Origin: Dechloromonas hankyongensis
Lineage (GTDB): Bacteria; Pseudomonadota; Gammaproteobacteria; Burkholderiales; Rhodocyclaceae
Assembly (NCBI RefSeq): GCF_022012295.1
Contig: NZ_JAKLTN010000001.1
Span: forward strand, 1,240,001-1,304,000
Length of the DNA stretch: 64,000 nt
Direction of reading: 5' to 3'
Part shown: positions 31,950 to 41,300 of the stretch, piece by piece
How positions within the stretch are numbered: the stretch's first letter is position 1
How the letters are laid out: every line of letters begins with the position of its first letter
Notes under the pieces: model-generated
Databases searched by the model: none
The model's input: only the letters and a program-made list of their open reading frames with translations
Told to the model about the DNA's origin: nothing
Position numbers and translations under genes: made by a program

Positions 31950-33149
31950 TTATTCGGCACGCAATGCCTCGACCGGATCGAGCCGGGCAGCACGGCGAGC
32001 CGGCAGGACGCCCGCAGCAAGGCCGATGGCAATGGCCAGTCCTTCGGCGAGCAGGACAAAGGTGAGCGGCGTATGCACCGGAAGTGCCGGCAACAGCAGA
32101 TGGATCAGCTGTGCCAGTCCGAAGCCGATGAGCAGGCCCATCAGGCCGCCAATGGCCGAGAGCGCGATGGCCTCGCCAAGAAAAAGCAGCAGGATGGTCC
32201 GCCGTGGTGCGCCGAGGGCGACCAGCAGGCCGATTTCACCGGTGCGTTCGCTGACGGCGATGGTCATGATGGTAACGATGCCGACCCCGCCGACGAGCAG
32301 GGAAATGCCGCCCAGCGCGCCGACGGCCATGGTCAGTACGTTGAGGATATTGGACAGCGTCGCCAGCATCTCTTCCTGCGTGACGATGGTGAAGTCCTCA
32401 TGGCCGTGGCGGCTGATCATGCGCTCGCGCGCCGCATCGGCGACCACTTTCGACGAGATGCCTTCCTCGGTGGCCAGGTCGATTTCGTTCAGGCCGTCGC
32501 GATTGAAGATTTCCAGCGCCCGGGCGGCCGGAATGAAGGCAGTGTCGTCGAGATCGATGCCGAGGAACTGGCCCTTGGGTTCGAGGACGCCGATCACCCT
32601 AAACTGGTCGGGGCCGATGCGCAGCCGCGTGCCGAGGGCGTTTTCTGGGCCGTAGAGCTCTTCCTTCAGCTTCGGGCCGAGGACGACCAGGGCGCGCGCA
32701 CTGTCCGCGTCGTCGCTGGGCAGGAACTGGCCGACGCGCACCTTGCCCTTGAACACTTCCAGCATCTGCGGCCCGACGCCATAGACCGAGGTCCGACGCA
32801 AACGGCCGTTGGCGCCAACTTCTGCATTGCCCCAGATGCTGGGCGTGGCGGAAACGACGTGCGGCAGGCCGGCCAGCGCCTTGGCGTCGTCGAGCGACAG
32901 CGGGCGGGCGCTGGTCGGCAGTCCGGACGGTGCGCCGCCGGTCTTGGTCTTGCCCGGGTGGATGCCGACGACGTTGGTGCCGAACTGGCTGAATTCGGCC
33001 AGCACGAAACGGTGTATGCCTTCGCCGATGGAGGTGAGCAGGATCACCGCGGCAATGCCGACGGCAATGCCGAGCAGGGTCAGGAAGCTGCGCAGGCGCT
33101 GGGCGGTGACGGCGCGCAGGGCAAGCTGAAAGGCATCGGACCAGAGCAT
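31950..33149 (-). CDS. MacB/LolC-type ABC transporter permease (1)
   Basis: A 399-residue permease with the MacB architecture: TM1 near residues 20-42 (FLTLLGIAVGIAAVILLTS), a ~220-residue periplasmic core domain, then three FtsX-type helices in the C-terminal third. The ending PARRAARLDPVEALRAE is diagnostic of this family. It has no fused ATPase. It is paralogous to the permease at 34262-35470, which ends PARRAARLDPVQALMKH. It lies downstream of the adaptor-ATPase-permease cluster but is cut off from it by an oppositely oriented gene. The substrate is unknown. Confidence 0.88.
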   Translation of the reverse strand: MLWSDAFQLALRAVTAQRLRSFLTLLGIAVGIAAVILLTSIGEGIHRFVLAEFSQFGTNVVGIHPGKTKTGGAPSGLPTSARPLSLDDAKALAGLPHVVSATPSIWGNAEVGANGRLRRTSVYGVGPQMLEVFKGKVRVGQFLPSDDADSARALVVLGPKLKEELYGPENALGTRLRIGPDQFRVIGVLEPKGQFLGIDLDDTAFIPAARALEIFNRDGLNEIDLATEEGISSKVVADAARERMISRHGHEDFTIVTQEEMLATLSNILNVLTMAVGALGGISLLVGGVGIVTIMTIAVSERTGEIGLLVALGAPRRTILLLFLGEAIALSAIGGLMGLLIGFGLAQLIHLLLPALPVHTPLTFVLLAEGLAIAIGLAAGVLPARRAARLDPVEALRAE

Positions 33150-33316
33150 GGGTATGCGATGGGGCGGAGGTGTCGTGGAGAGTTGCGGCCGGTTGGGATT
33201 GGGGATTAAATTTACCGGAGTGGTTCGGCAATGATATGCGCAACACGCTATCCGAGCGAACCAAGCAAAACGATGACAATCTAAATATCACGTCTATTTG
33301 CAGGGAGGTACTGCTC

Positions 33317-34219
33317 GTGCGCCTGCCTTTTGTCATGGCCTCCATTGCCTTGGGGGTGATGGTGTCTTTCGCGGCCCGGACCGAGCCTGTGGCCACGGTA
33401 AAAAAGCGGGCTGCGGTCAACATTCAGGTCGATAACCAGGGCTGGGGGGCGGTCGATACCGGTCAGATCGAACGCGTTCTGCATTCGGTGGCCGATCTGT
33501 TGCTCGATCAGCAGCCCGACCGGGCGCCGATCACGGTCCGCGTCAGCCATACCGATTCGAACCCCGTGGCGCTTTATGACCGGGGGCCGAACGGCGAATA
33601 TATGATCCGGCTGCATGCCGACCAAGCGCGTTGGCATCTCTACGTTTACGAATTCGCCCACGAGTTCTGCCATGTGCTGTCCAACTATGGTCATGCGGGC
33701 GGCGAAGTCTCCCGGCAGAACCAGTGGTTCGAAGAAACGATATGCGAGACGGCTTCGCTCTATGCCCTCGAGACGCTGGCGACCGAATGGTCCGTGGCCC
33801 CGCCCGAGCCTGAGTTGGCCAGCCACGCCAAGGATTTACGGCGTTTCTTCAAATTCCTCATTGCCGAACGCCATCGCACGCTGCCGGAAAATACCGAGTT
33901 GCGCGAATGGCTGCAGGAGCGTCAGGCTCAGTTGCGGGCCGACCCCTACCGCCGGGATCAGAACGATCTGGTCGCCAAGTCGGTTCTGCCGCTGTTCTTC
34001 GCCGATTCCAAGAGCTGGGAGGCCATCAGCTATCTGAATCTGCATCCCGATGACCCGTCGGCCAGCTTGGATGACTTCATGCGCCACTGGCATGCCAATG
34101 CGCCGGAGCGGGACCGCCCGTTCATCGCCAAGCTGTCCGCAATGCTGCTGCACAAGGATGTGATATCGGCGCCACCCACGCAGGTGGCGGTTTCGCCGGT
34201 CGGCCCGGGCGGAACCTGA
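33317..34219 (+). CDS. Exported protein with a zinc-metalloprotease-like HExxH motif
   Basis: I do not recognise the family. From the GTG at 33317 the product is 300 residues and starts VRLPFVMASIALGVMVSFAA, a plausible signal peptide or anchor. That start is favoured by the ribosome site GGGAGG 9 nt upstream; the frame is open to 33170 and an ATG occurs at 33236. The middle holds YEFAHEFCHVLSNYG, an HExxH with metal-ligand potential. NQWFEETICETASLYAL follows ~25 residues later and could give the third (Glu) ligand of a gluzincin. It is the only plus-strand gene within the ABC cluster, between two minus-strand permease genes. Confidence 0.7.
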   Translation: MRLPFVMASIALGVMVSFAARTEPVATVKKRAAVNIQVDNQGWGAVDTGQIERVLHSVADLLLDQQPDRAPITVRVSHTDSNPVALYDRGPNGEYMIRLHADQARWHLYVYEFAHEFCHVLSNYGHAGGEVSRQNQWFEETICETASLYALETLATEWSVAPPEPELASHAKDLRRFFKFLIAERHRTLPENTELREWLQERQAQLRADPYRRDQNDLVAKSVLPLFFADSKSWEAISYLNLHPDDPSASLDDFMRHWHANAPERDRPFIAKLSAMLLHKDVISAPPTQVAVSPVGPGGT

Positions 34220-34261
34220 ATGGTGGCGGCCCGCTGGAGCCTGCCTCGTGGCAGACAGTTG

Positions 34262-35470
34262 CTAATGCTTCATCAAGGCTTGTACGGGGTCAAGCCGCGC
34301 CGCCCGGCGCGCCGGCATGACGCCGAACAGCAGGCCGGTCGTGAGTGCGGTGCCTAGGCCGGCGATCACGGCCCAATCCGGCGGATAGGCCGGAAAGACC
34401 GGGAAGAACTGGCGCAGAGCGAAGGCGCCGAGTTGGCCGAGCAGGTAGCCGAGCAGGGCGCCGAGCGCCGACAGCATCGCCGCCTCGGTCAGGAAGGCCA
34501 GTCGGATGGTGCTCGCCGAGGCGCCGAGCGCCTTGAGCAGCCCGATTTCGCCGGTGCGCTGGGTGACGGCGACGAGCATGACGTTCATCACCAGGATGCC
34601 GGCGACGGCCAGGCTGATCGCGGCGATGCCGGCGACGCCGAGGGTCAGCGCGCCGAGCAGTTTGTCGAAGGTGGCGAGAACGGCGTCCTGGGTGATTACG
34701 GTGACGTCTTCTTCGCCGCGGTGGCGTTGTTTGAGCAGTTCCAGGGCTTGTGCCTTGGCGGCGGGGATGGCTTCCCGGCTGTTGGCTTCGATCAGGATGC
34801 GGAACAGGGTGTTGGAGTTGAACATCGCCTGCGCCAGCGATACCGGCACGATGACCAGTTCGTCAGTGTTCATGCCCAAGCCCTGGCCGACCGGCTTGAG
34901 GACGCCGATGACGCGCAGGCGGCGGTCGCCAACGCGGACCAGTTGGCCGACAGCGGGGCCGGTTCCGAATATTTCCTGGCGTAGCGTGGCACCGATGATG
35001 GCGACCGACGAGCCCCGGTTCCAGTCCTCGTCCGGCAGCGGGCTGCCCTGCACCAGTTCGAAATTGCGGATCGGGATGAACTCGGCGGTCGACCCGGCGA
35101 CCATGGCTTCGCGCAGCTTGCCGCCATAGGCGATTTCCGAGGTGCCGACGGCGAGCGGGGCGACGCGCCGCACGCTGGGCAGGCGGCGCAGGCTGCCGGC
35201 GTCGTCGATGGTCAGGTCGCGCGGCGTGGTGGTGATGGCATTGGCCGGGTTGAAGCCGCCGGTGCCGGAACGGCCGGGCAGGACGATGACCAGATTGCTG
35301 CCGAGCGACGAAAACTGGCCGATGACATAGCGCCGCGCCCCGTCGCCCAGTGCGGTCAGGATGACGACGGCGGCGACGCCGATCGACATGGCCAACACCG
35401 ACAAGGCCGTGCGTACCGGGTAGCCGGTAGCGGCATCGCGGGCGAAGCGCAGGGTATCAGCCAGGCGCAT
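34262..35470 (-). CDS. MacB/LolE-type ABC transporter permease (2)
   Basis: A 402-residue permease starting MRLADTLRFARDAATGYPVRTA, with TM1 (LSVLAMSIGVAAVVILTAL), a periplasmic MacB core domain, three C-terminal FtsX helices and the family ending. It overlaps the ATPase gene by 14 nt, so translation is coupled; a longer open frame to 35563 is less likely. It works with the adjacent ATPase and adaptor as a MacAB-like exporter or mechanotransmission complex. No TolC-type outer-membrane channel is in the window. Confidence 0.9.
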   Translation of the reverse strand: MRLADTLRFARDAATGYPVRTALSVLAMSIGVAAVVILTALGDGARRYVIGQFSSLGSNLVIVLPGRSGTGGFNPANAITTTPRDLTIDDAGSLRRLPSVRRVAPLAVGTSEIAYGGKLREAMVAGSTAEFIPIRNFELVQGSPLPDEDWNRGSSVAIIGATLRQEIFGTGPAVGQLVRVGDRRLRVIGVLKPVGQGLGMNTDELVIVPVSLAQAMFNSNTLFRILIEANSREAIPAAKAQALELLKQRHRGEEDVTVITQDAVLATFDKLLGALTLGVAGIAAISLAVAGILVMNVMLVAVTQRTGEIGLLKALGASASTIRLAFLTEAAMLSALGALLGYLLGQLGAFALRQFFPVFPAYPPDWAVIAGLGTALTTGLLFGVMPARRAARLDPVQALMKH

Positions 35471-36164
35471 CGGCGTTCGGTGCCGGGTGGGCGCTGTCGT
35501 GCTTGAGGCGGCCATCCTCCATGACCAGCTGGCGGCCGGCGCGGGCGCCCAGCGCCGGGTCATGGGTGACGACGACCAGCGTGACGCCCTGGGTGTTCAG
35601 TGCTTCGAGCAGGCGCACCACCTCGTCGCCGGTCTGGCGGTCGAGGTTGCCGGTCGGCTCGTCGGCGAGGAGCAGGGCGGGTTGCATGATGGTGGCGCGG
35701 GCGATGGCGACGCGCTGGCGCTGGCCGCCGGAGAGCTGGTCCGGCTTGTGGTCGGCGCGGTTATCCAGGCCGAAGTCCTTGAGTGCCTGGGCAACGCGCC
35801 GCTTCCGCTCGGCCGGGGCGATGCCGGCCAGGGTCATCGGCAAGCCAATGTTTTCGGCCGCGGTGAGGCGCGGCACCAGGTGGAAACTCTGGAAGACGAA
35901 GCCGATGCGGGTGCTGCGCACGGTCGCCTGTTCTTCGGGCGACAGCGTGGTGACGTCGCGCCCCTCCAGGCGGTAGCTGCCGGCATTGGGGCGGTCGAGC
36001 AGGCCGAGCAGGTTGAGCAGGGTGGATTTGCCCGAACCGGACGGCCCCATCACGGCAACGTATTGCCCGGCATCTATCTGCAGGTTCAGGCCGCTCAGCG
36101 CATTGACCGTGGTGTCGCCGAGCTGGAAGCGCCGTTCAATGCCAGACAGTTCGATCAGCGCCAT
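35457..36164 (-). CDS. ABC transporter ATP-binding protein (MacB/LolD type)
   Basis: A 235-residue ATPase. It has Walker A GPSGSGKS, the Q-loop FQSFHLVPRLT, signature LSGGQRQR, Walker B LLADEPTGNLD and the H-loop VVVTHD. The DEPTGNLD wording and the RFQLGDTTVNALSGL start place it in the LolD/MacB subfamily. It sits between adaptor and permease genes (4 bp from the adaptor), so the three form an operon. Confidence 0.94.
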   Translation of the reverse strand: MALIELSGIERRFQLGDTTVNALSGLNLQIDAGQYVAVMGPSGSGKSTLLNLLGLLDRPNAGSYRLEGRDVTTLSPEEQATVRSTRIGFVFQSFHLVPRLTAAENIGLPMTLAGIAPAERKRRVAQALKDFGLDNRADHKPDQLSGGQRQRVAIARATIMQPALLLADEPTGNLDRQTGDEVVRLLEALNTQGVTLVVVTHDPALGARAGRQLVMEDGRLKHDSAHPAPNADAPG

Positions 36165-36168
36165 GCGC

Positions 36169-37323
36169 CTATTTCGCCTTGGTTTGTGTTTTTTCGTCCG
36201 GCGTCACCTTGGCGCCGGCCTTGATGCCTTCCTTGTCGAGCGAGGTGACGATGCGCTCGCCGGCCTGCACGCCCTCGACCACCTCGGTGTATTCCCAGTT
36301 GGCCAGCCCGGCCTTGATCCGGCGCTCCTCCAGCTTGCCGCTGTCGGCGTTGTAGACCAGCACACGGCCGCCTTCCTGGATGGCGGCGGTCGGCACGCGC
36401 AGGACCTTGTCGCGGCCGGCGAGGATGACTTCGACATCGGCGCTGTAGCCGACGAGCAGCTTGCCGGTGGCTTCTGGTTGCTCGAAATCGACTTCGATGT
36501 CCACCGTCCGCGCCTGCTTCTCGACGGCGGAAACATAGGGGGCGACGCGCCGCACCTTGCCGGGCAGGATCTTGCCGGGCAGGGCGTCGAGGGTGATGCG
36601 CACGGCTTGGTTGACCTGGATCTTCGGGGCGTCGACCTCGTCCATCGGCGCTTTGACGTAGAGGCAGGAGTCGTCGATCAGGTCGATGGCCGGCGGCGTC
36701 GGCACGCCGGGGGGCGACGGGGTGGAATATTCGCCCAGTTCGCCGACGATCTTGGCGACCGTGCCGTCGAAAGGTGCGTACAGTGCGACCCGGCCCTGTT
36801 CGACGCGGGTGGCGCGGAACTTGGCTTCGGCCTGGGCGACGTCCGCTTTAGCCGTATTGCAGGCGGCGCGGCGGACTTCGGCGTCGGTGCGGGCAGCTTC
36901 TTCCTTGCTGGTCGACACGAAACCCTTGGCGCGCAACTCGCTTTGGCGAACGGCCTCCTTCTCGGCATTGCTGGCGGCGATGCAGGCTTCGTCAACGCGC
37001 TTGGCACTGAGCGTGATCTGGGCCTGGGCCAGTGCCGCATTGGCCTGCTGGTCGTCGTTCCACAGCTTGAGCAGCAGTTGCCCCTTCTTGACCTTGTCGC
37101 CCTCCTTGACGCCGAGGTATTCGATACGGCCGCCGATGATGGTCGACAGCTTGGTGCGCAGGCAGGCTTCGACGGTCCCGGCGCGGGTGTTGGACAGGGT
37201 GGCTTCGACCTTGCCTTCCGCTACTTCCTTGAGCACGACGGGGACCGGTTTCGGCCGCGTCGCCCAGAACAAGCCGAGGCCGAGCACGGCAAGGACGGCG
37301 ACAATGATGGCGATGCGACGCAT
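36169..37323 (-). CDS. HlyD/MacA-type periplasmic adaptor
   Basis: A 384-residue membrane-fusion protein with an N-terminal TM anchor (IAIIVAVLAVLGLGLFWAT). A split lipoyl domain (RAGTVEACLRTKLSTIIGGRI ... YAPFDGTVAKIVGELGE) flanks a long alpha-helical hairpin rich in Ala/Glu/Lys/Arg (residues about 90-165). Beta-barrel and membrane-proximal domains follow. It bridges inner-membrane permeases to an outer-membrane partner or substrate. The start MRRIAIIVAV is 8 bp from the upstream hypothetical gene. Confidence 0.9.
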   Translation of the reverse strand: MRRIAIIVAVLAVLGLGLFWATRPKPVPVVLKEVAEGKVEATLSNTRAGTVEACLRTKLSTIIGGRIEYLGVKEGDKVKKGQLLLKLWNDDQQANAALAQAQITLSAKRVDEACIAASNAEKEAVRQSELRAKGFVSTSKEEAARTDAEVRRAACNTAKADVAQAEAKFRATRVEQGRVALYAPFDGTVAKIVGELGEYSTPSPPGVPTPPAIDLIDDSCLYVKAPMDEVDAPKIQVNQAVRITLDALPGKILPGKVRRVAPYVSAVEKQARTVDIEVDFEQPEATGKLLVGYSADVEVILAGRDKVLRVPTAAIQEGGRVLVYNADSGKLEERRIKAGLANWEYTEVVEGVQAGERIVTSLDKEGIKAGAKVTPDEKTQTKAK

Positions 37324-37331
37324 GGCAAATC

Positions 37332-37919
37332 CTAGCGGAAACCCGGCAGCCAGCCGGATTGTTGGTGGCCCCAGACCGGCTTCAGCGTGCCTTGGTACAG
37401 CGCCTCGATGACCGGCGGCTCCTGCCACGGTTCGTTCATGAAGGTCAGGCCGACTTCCTCGACGGTCTTGCCGGACCAGTAGTAGTCGGCCACTTCGTCG
37501 AGGGCGCTGAGCGACAGGCTGTGCGGGAGGCGCAGATAGTCGAGCCAGCTGGCGTCGTGGAAGGAGCAGATGTAGGCGCCCTGGGTCTGGGCGCAGACGA
37601 GGTTCTTGCCAAAGACGCGCTGCGGATGCTTGAAGCGGAAGGTCATGGCGTCGGTGCGCGTGGCGAACTGCAGCATGGCGTGCAGGCGGCTCGGAAAGTG
37701 GTTGTAGCGGCGTTGCCGGAAATACTCGAGGTGGTATTCGGCAAAGTAGTTTTGCACCGACAGCAGCTGGTCGCCGGGCGTCGGTTCGCCGCCTTCCGGC
37801 GCGGCGAGCGTGGCGCCGAACGGGCTGCCTTTCAGGATGTCCCAGCCCGGCAGCTCGGCGCCGGGCTCGAGCCAGCAAAAAAGCTCCAGCGTTGCGGTGT
37901 CCTTGATGAGGTTGTCCAT
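37332..37919 (-). CDS. Hypothetical protein, first gene of the ABC cluster
   Basis: A 195-residue soluble protein with no signal peptide or TM segment. I do not recognise it with confidence. The segment YFRQRRYNHFPSRLHAMLQFATRTDAMTF recalls a small uncharacterised family with ADP-ribosyltransferase-like features (Arg, Ser-Arg-Leu, and aromatic residues), but that is a weak resemblance. It ends VIEALYQGTLKPVW. Two Cys (CAQTQGAYICSF) are visible. It is the promoter-proximal gene before the adaptor (8 bp gap) and divergent from the hybrid kinase. Confidence 0.75.
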   Translation of the reverse strand: MDNLIKDTATLELFCWLEPGAELPGWDILKGSPFGATLAAPEGGEPTPGDQLLSVQNYFAEYHLEYFRQRRYNHFPSRLHAMLQFATRTDAMTFRFKHPQRVFGKNLVCAQTQGAYICSFHDASWLDYLRLPHSLSLSALDEVADYYWSGKTVEEVGLTFMNEPWQEPPVIEALYQGTLKPVWGHQQSGWLPGFR

Positions 37920-38063
37920 GGGGCCAGAGGAGAAGGGCGGATGCCGCTATTCTGAACGAACGGCCGGCTTAGGCCAATCATCCCGATGCGACGAGTTGAT
38001 ATCGCGCAATCATTTCGATATGTCATATGATTCGGTTTTCATGTTTCTTGCGGGGAGGCAGGA

Positions 38064-41000
38064 TTGGGCTTAATCCGCAGTGATCGCCAGGAATCCAGTT
38101 TGCGTTCCGGGGGGCGTCACACTAGCCTGCGTAAGGCCTTGCTGCGCGTCCTGCTGGCCCTGGCCTGCATGCTGGGCATGATTGGCGGCGTGACTCTCGG
38201 TGCCTTGTCCGCCTACAACGAAGCCTACTCGGCGGCACGCCACCGCCAGGACTCGCTGGAACTGATCACCGAAATACGCCATGACGTCGAATTGCTCAGC
38301 CGCCTAGTTTCATCGTATGTGGCGACGGCCAATCCGCGTTTCCTGATCTATTACTACGACATCCTGGCCATCCGCGAAGGCACCAAGCCACCGCCTGCGG
38401 CAGCGTCGGCCACCTATTGGGAGCAGGTGATCAGCGGCATGCGGACTTACGTGCCGCCGAGCGAGGGGTTGGGGGTCGCCCTCGCCGAGCGGGGTAGCCG
38501 CCTTGGTTTCGATGCCGATGAACAGGTGCTGCTACTGCGTGTCTTCAAGGTCTCTGACGAAATGAAGGAGGTCGAGCAAATCGCATTTGCCGCGACGCAG
38601 GGGCTGTACGATCCGGTCAAGCACGAAATGGTTTCCGAGGCCGAGCCGGAGCGGGAATTTGCCGCAAAGCTGCTGCATGAAACGCGCTACCTGAAACACC
38701 GGGCTGATCTCGCCATTGCAGTCGATGAATTGTCCCGCCAGGTGGACCAGCGGACCAAGAATGCCCTGGTCGCCGCCGGCGACATGCTGCGCACCTGGAT
38801 CGTGGCAGCCTTGCTTTTGCTGGTCGGCGCGCTGCTCGTCCTCTTTTTCGGCTACGGCTATCTGAAACGCCGGGTCCTGGCGCCGCTGACGGCCATGCAC
38901 CGGACGGCCATCGCCTTGTCCGAGAAAATGTACAGCGAGCGCGTTGGCGATGTGGATGGCGTGGCGGAAGTGCACGCCCTGGCGTCGACGATGGACAGCA
39001 TGGCGGCGGCTATCGAAGTCGACCTCGAACAGCGCGAGGTCGTGCAGCGTGCCTTGCGCCAGGCACGGGCGCGCGCCGAGGTTGCCGCCGAGGCCAAATC
39101 GATCTTTCTGGCCAACATGAGCCACGAGATACGCACGCCGATGAACGCCATCATCGGCATGGCCTATCTGGCGCTCAAGTCGGGCTTGCCGCCCCGCCAG
39201 CACGATTACGTCGCCAAGATCCATCTGGCCGCGCGCTCCTTGCTCGGCATCCTCAACGACATCCTCGACTATTCGAAGATCGAGGCCGGCAAGGTGGCGC
39301 TCGAAACGCTGCGCTTCGATCTCGAGGCGGTCGTCCAGAATGCCCTGTTCGTGGTCCAGGAGAAGGCCGAAGCGAAGGGGCTGGAACTGGTCCTCGATTT
39401 CCGGCCGTCGCCGGCCTTGCAGTTCCTGGTCGGCGACCCGCTACGCCTCGGGCAGGTGTTGATGAATCTGCTCAGCAACGCCGTCAAGTTCACCGAGCGC
39501 GGGCATGTCCTGCTCAGGGTCGCCGAGGTGTCCGGCGACGGCACGACAGCCACCGTTTCCTTCTGCATCGAAGATACAGGCATCGGCATGACGCCCGAAC
39601 AGGTCAGCCGGCTGTTCAAGGAGTTTTCCCAGGCCGACGGCTCGACCACGCGCAAGTACGGTGGAACCGGGCTCGGCCTGGCCATTTCGAAGCGTCTGGT
39701 GGCCGCCATGAGCGGCGAACTGAACGTGAAGAGCGCTTTCGAAAAAGGCAGCACCTTCAGTTTCACCGTCCAGATGCCGGTCGTCGCCGATCCGCTGGCT
39801 GAGAATGGCGACGACTTGCCGGCGTTGCCGTGCCGGCGCGCCCTGGTGGTCGACGACTATGCCGTGGCCCGGGACAGCATGGTTGGCCTGCTGCGCAGCA
39901 TGGGCTGCCCCGAGGTGGTTGGCGTGGCGAGCGGTGGCGAAGCCTTGGCCTGCCTGACTGCGGCCGGGCAAGCGGTGCCTTGCGATCTGCTCGTGCTCGA
40001 CTGGAACTTGCTGGACATGACCGGCGGCGAGGTGATCGATGCGCTGCTCGCCCAGGGCGGCGAGTTGCCAGCGACGACCATCGTGGTGTCGGCCAGCGAT
40101 GCCGCCTTGCTCCGCCAGGAGGCGATCCAGCCCGGGATTGCCGAAATCGTGCAAAAGCCGCTGTTGCCCGGCGTCCTGCGCCGCATCTGCGGCCAGCGTC
40201 AGTTGCCGCAGCTCGGGAAAAGCAGCGAGCGCCTGCGGGGCGATACCCATACGCGCGATCTCGAGGGCATGCGCATCTTGCTCGTTGAGGACAACGACAT
40301 CAACCAGCAGGTGGCCAGCGAACTGTTGCGGGACTGGGGGGCGCAGGTCGATATCGCCGCCGACGGCCGGCAGGCGCTCGATATGCTGGCGGCCCACCCT
40401 CCGGAGCATTACGCGGTGGTGCTGATGGACATTGAAATGCCGGTCATGGATGGGCGCGAAGCCACCCGCCGTCTGCGCGAGCAAGCCTGTTTCAGCGACC
40501 TGCCGATCATTGCCATGACGGCCCATGTGGTCGGCTACGGCATGCAGGAGAGCCTCGCCCAGGGCGTCAATGCCTACGTTGCCAAGCCATTCGAGCCGGA
40601 TTTCCTGCTTGATCAATTAATGCAGTTCGGCCGGCGCTCGCCGGCGGCAATACCAACCACTGCGGACGCGGCGCCGGCGGAAGGAGAGGATGAGTTCGCC
40701 ACTGCCCTGCTGGCGAGCCGGGAGGTCGATGCCGGATTACTGCTGCGCCGGTTTGTCGGACGGATGCCTTTTCTCCGGCGCGCCTTGCGTCGTTTTGCCG
40801 AAGACTGCCGCCAGTGGTGCGATATTTTCGAAGCGCGCGTGGTACAGGGCGATGGCGAGGCCGCACGGCGTCAGGTGCATACCCTGAAGGGGCTGGCCGG
40901 AACCTTTGCCATGACGCGGCTGCATGCGGCCTTGGTTGGCCTCGAGTCCGCCTTGGACGCGGTCGGCGGGGGCGGGCAGGCCGGCGGGGTGGCCACGGTG

Positions 41001-41300
41001 CGGGCGATTCTGGCGGACCTGCTGCCGGAACTCGACGCCTTGCCGGGCGACGTGTCGGCCGACGCCTTACCCGAACGCTACGAGCCGCTGGACGAAGTGC
41101 TGGAGCGCTTGTGCCAGCAACTGCGCCAGGGGGATGGTGAGGCCGAGGAACTCTGGCGTCAGAACAAGGAACGCTTTGCCGCGCTGTACTCGCCGCGGCA
41201 GATGGGGGCCATCGATTACGCGATCGGCCAGTGGAATTTCGATGAGGCGCTGGACGCCCTCACGCGCAACGGACAAGGTGGAGGTGCTCACCGTGAGTGA
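38064..41300 (+). CDS. Hybrid sensor histidine kinase with two receivers and Hpt
   Basis: A 1078-residue membrane phosphorelay protein. The TTG start is set by GGGGAGG 6-12 nt upstream. TM1 is near residues 24-48, a ~190-residue periplasmic, mostly helical sensor follows, and TM2 is near 243-266. A HAMP-like linker and coiled coil lead to HisKA (H354 in NMSHEIRTPMNAI) and HATPase (NLLSNAVKF, DTGIGM, GGTGLGLAI). Receiver 1 has D646 (LVLDWNLLD), receiver 2 has D789 (LMDIEMPVMDG), and Hpt has H939 (VHTLKGLAGTF). It overlaps the HD-GYP regulator, the probable output. The ligand is unknown. Confidence 0.92.
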   Translation: MGLIRSDRQESSLRSGGRHTSLRKALLRVLLALACMLGMIGGVTLGALSAYNEAYSAARHRQDSLELITEIRHDVELLSRLVSSYVATANPRFLIYYYDILAIREGTKPPPAAASATYWEQVISGMRTYVPPSEGLGVALAERGSRLGFDADEQVLLLRVFKVSDEMKEVEQIAFAATQGLYDPVKHEMVSEAEPEREFAAKLLHETRYLKHRADLAIAVDELSRQVDQRTKNALVAAGDMLRTWIVAALLLLVGALLVLFFGYGYLKRRVLAPLTAMHRTAIALSEKMYSERVGDVDGVAEVHALASTMDSMAAAIEVDLEQREVVQRALRQARARAEVAAEAKSIFLANMSHEIRTPMNAIIGMAYLALKSGLPPRQHDYVAKIHLAARSLLGILNDILDYSKIEAGKVALETLRFDLEAVVQNALFVVQEKAEAKGLELVLDFRPSPALQFLVGDPLRLGQVLMNLLSNAVKFTERGHVLLRVAEVSGDGTTATVSFCIEDTGIGMTPEQVSRLFKEFSQADGSTTRKYGGTGLGLAISKRLVAAMSGELNVKSAFEKGSTFSFTVQMPVVADPLAENGDDLPALPCRRALVVDDYAVARDSMVGLLRSMGCPEVVGVASGGEALACLTAAGQAVPCDLLVLDWNLLDMTGGEVIDALLAQGGELPATTIVVSASDAALLRQEAIQPGIAEIVQKPLLPGVLRRICGQRQLPQLGKSSERLRGDTHTRDLEGMRILLVEDNDINQQVASELLRDWGAQVDIAADGRQALDMLAAHPPEHYAVVLMDIEMPVMDGREATRRLREQACFSDLPIIAMTAHVVGYGMQESLAQGVNAYVAKPFEPDFLLDQLMQFGRRSPAAIPTTADAAPAEGEDEFATALLASREVDAGLLLRRFVGRMPFLRRALRRFAEDCRQWCDIFEARVVQGDGEAARRQVHTLKGLAGTFAMTRLHAALVGLESALDAVGGGGQAGGVATVRAILADLLPELDALPGDVSADALPERYEPLDEVLERLCQQLRQGDGEAEELWRQNKERFAALYSPRQMGAIDYAIGQWNFDEALDALTRNGQGGGAHRE

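Noticed and set aside
33170-33316. Upstream extension of the metalloprotease-like protein
   Set aside because: The extra residues are polar and unlike a signal peptide. The GTG at 33317 has a clear ribosome site and gives a hydrophobic export signal.
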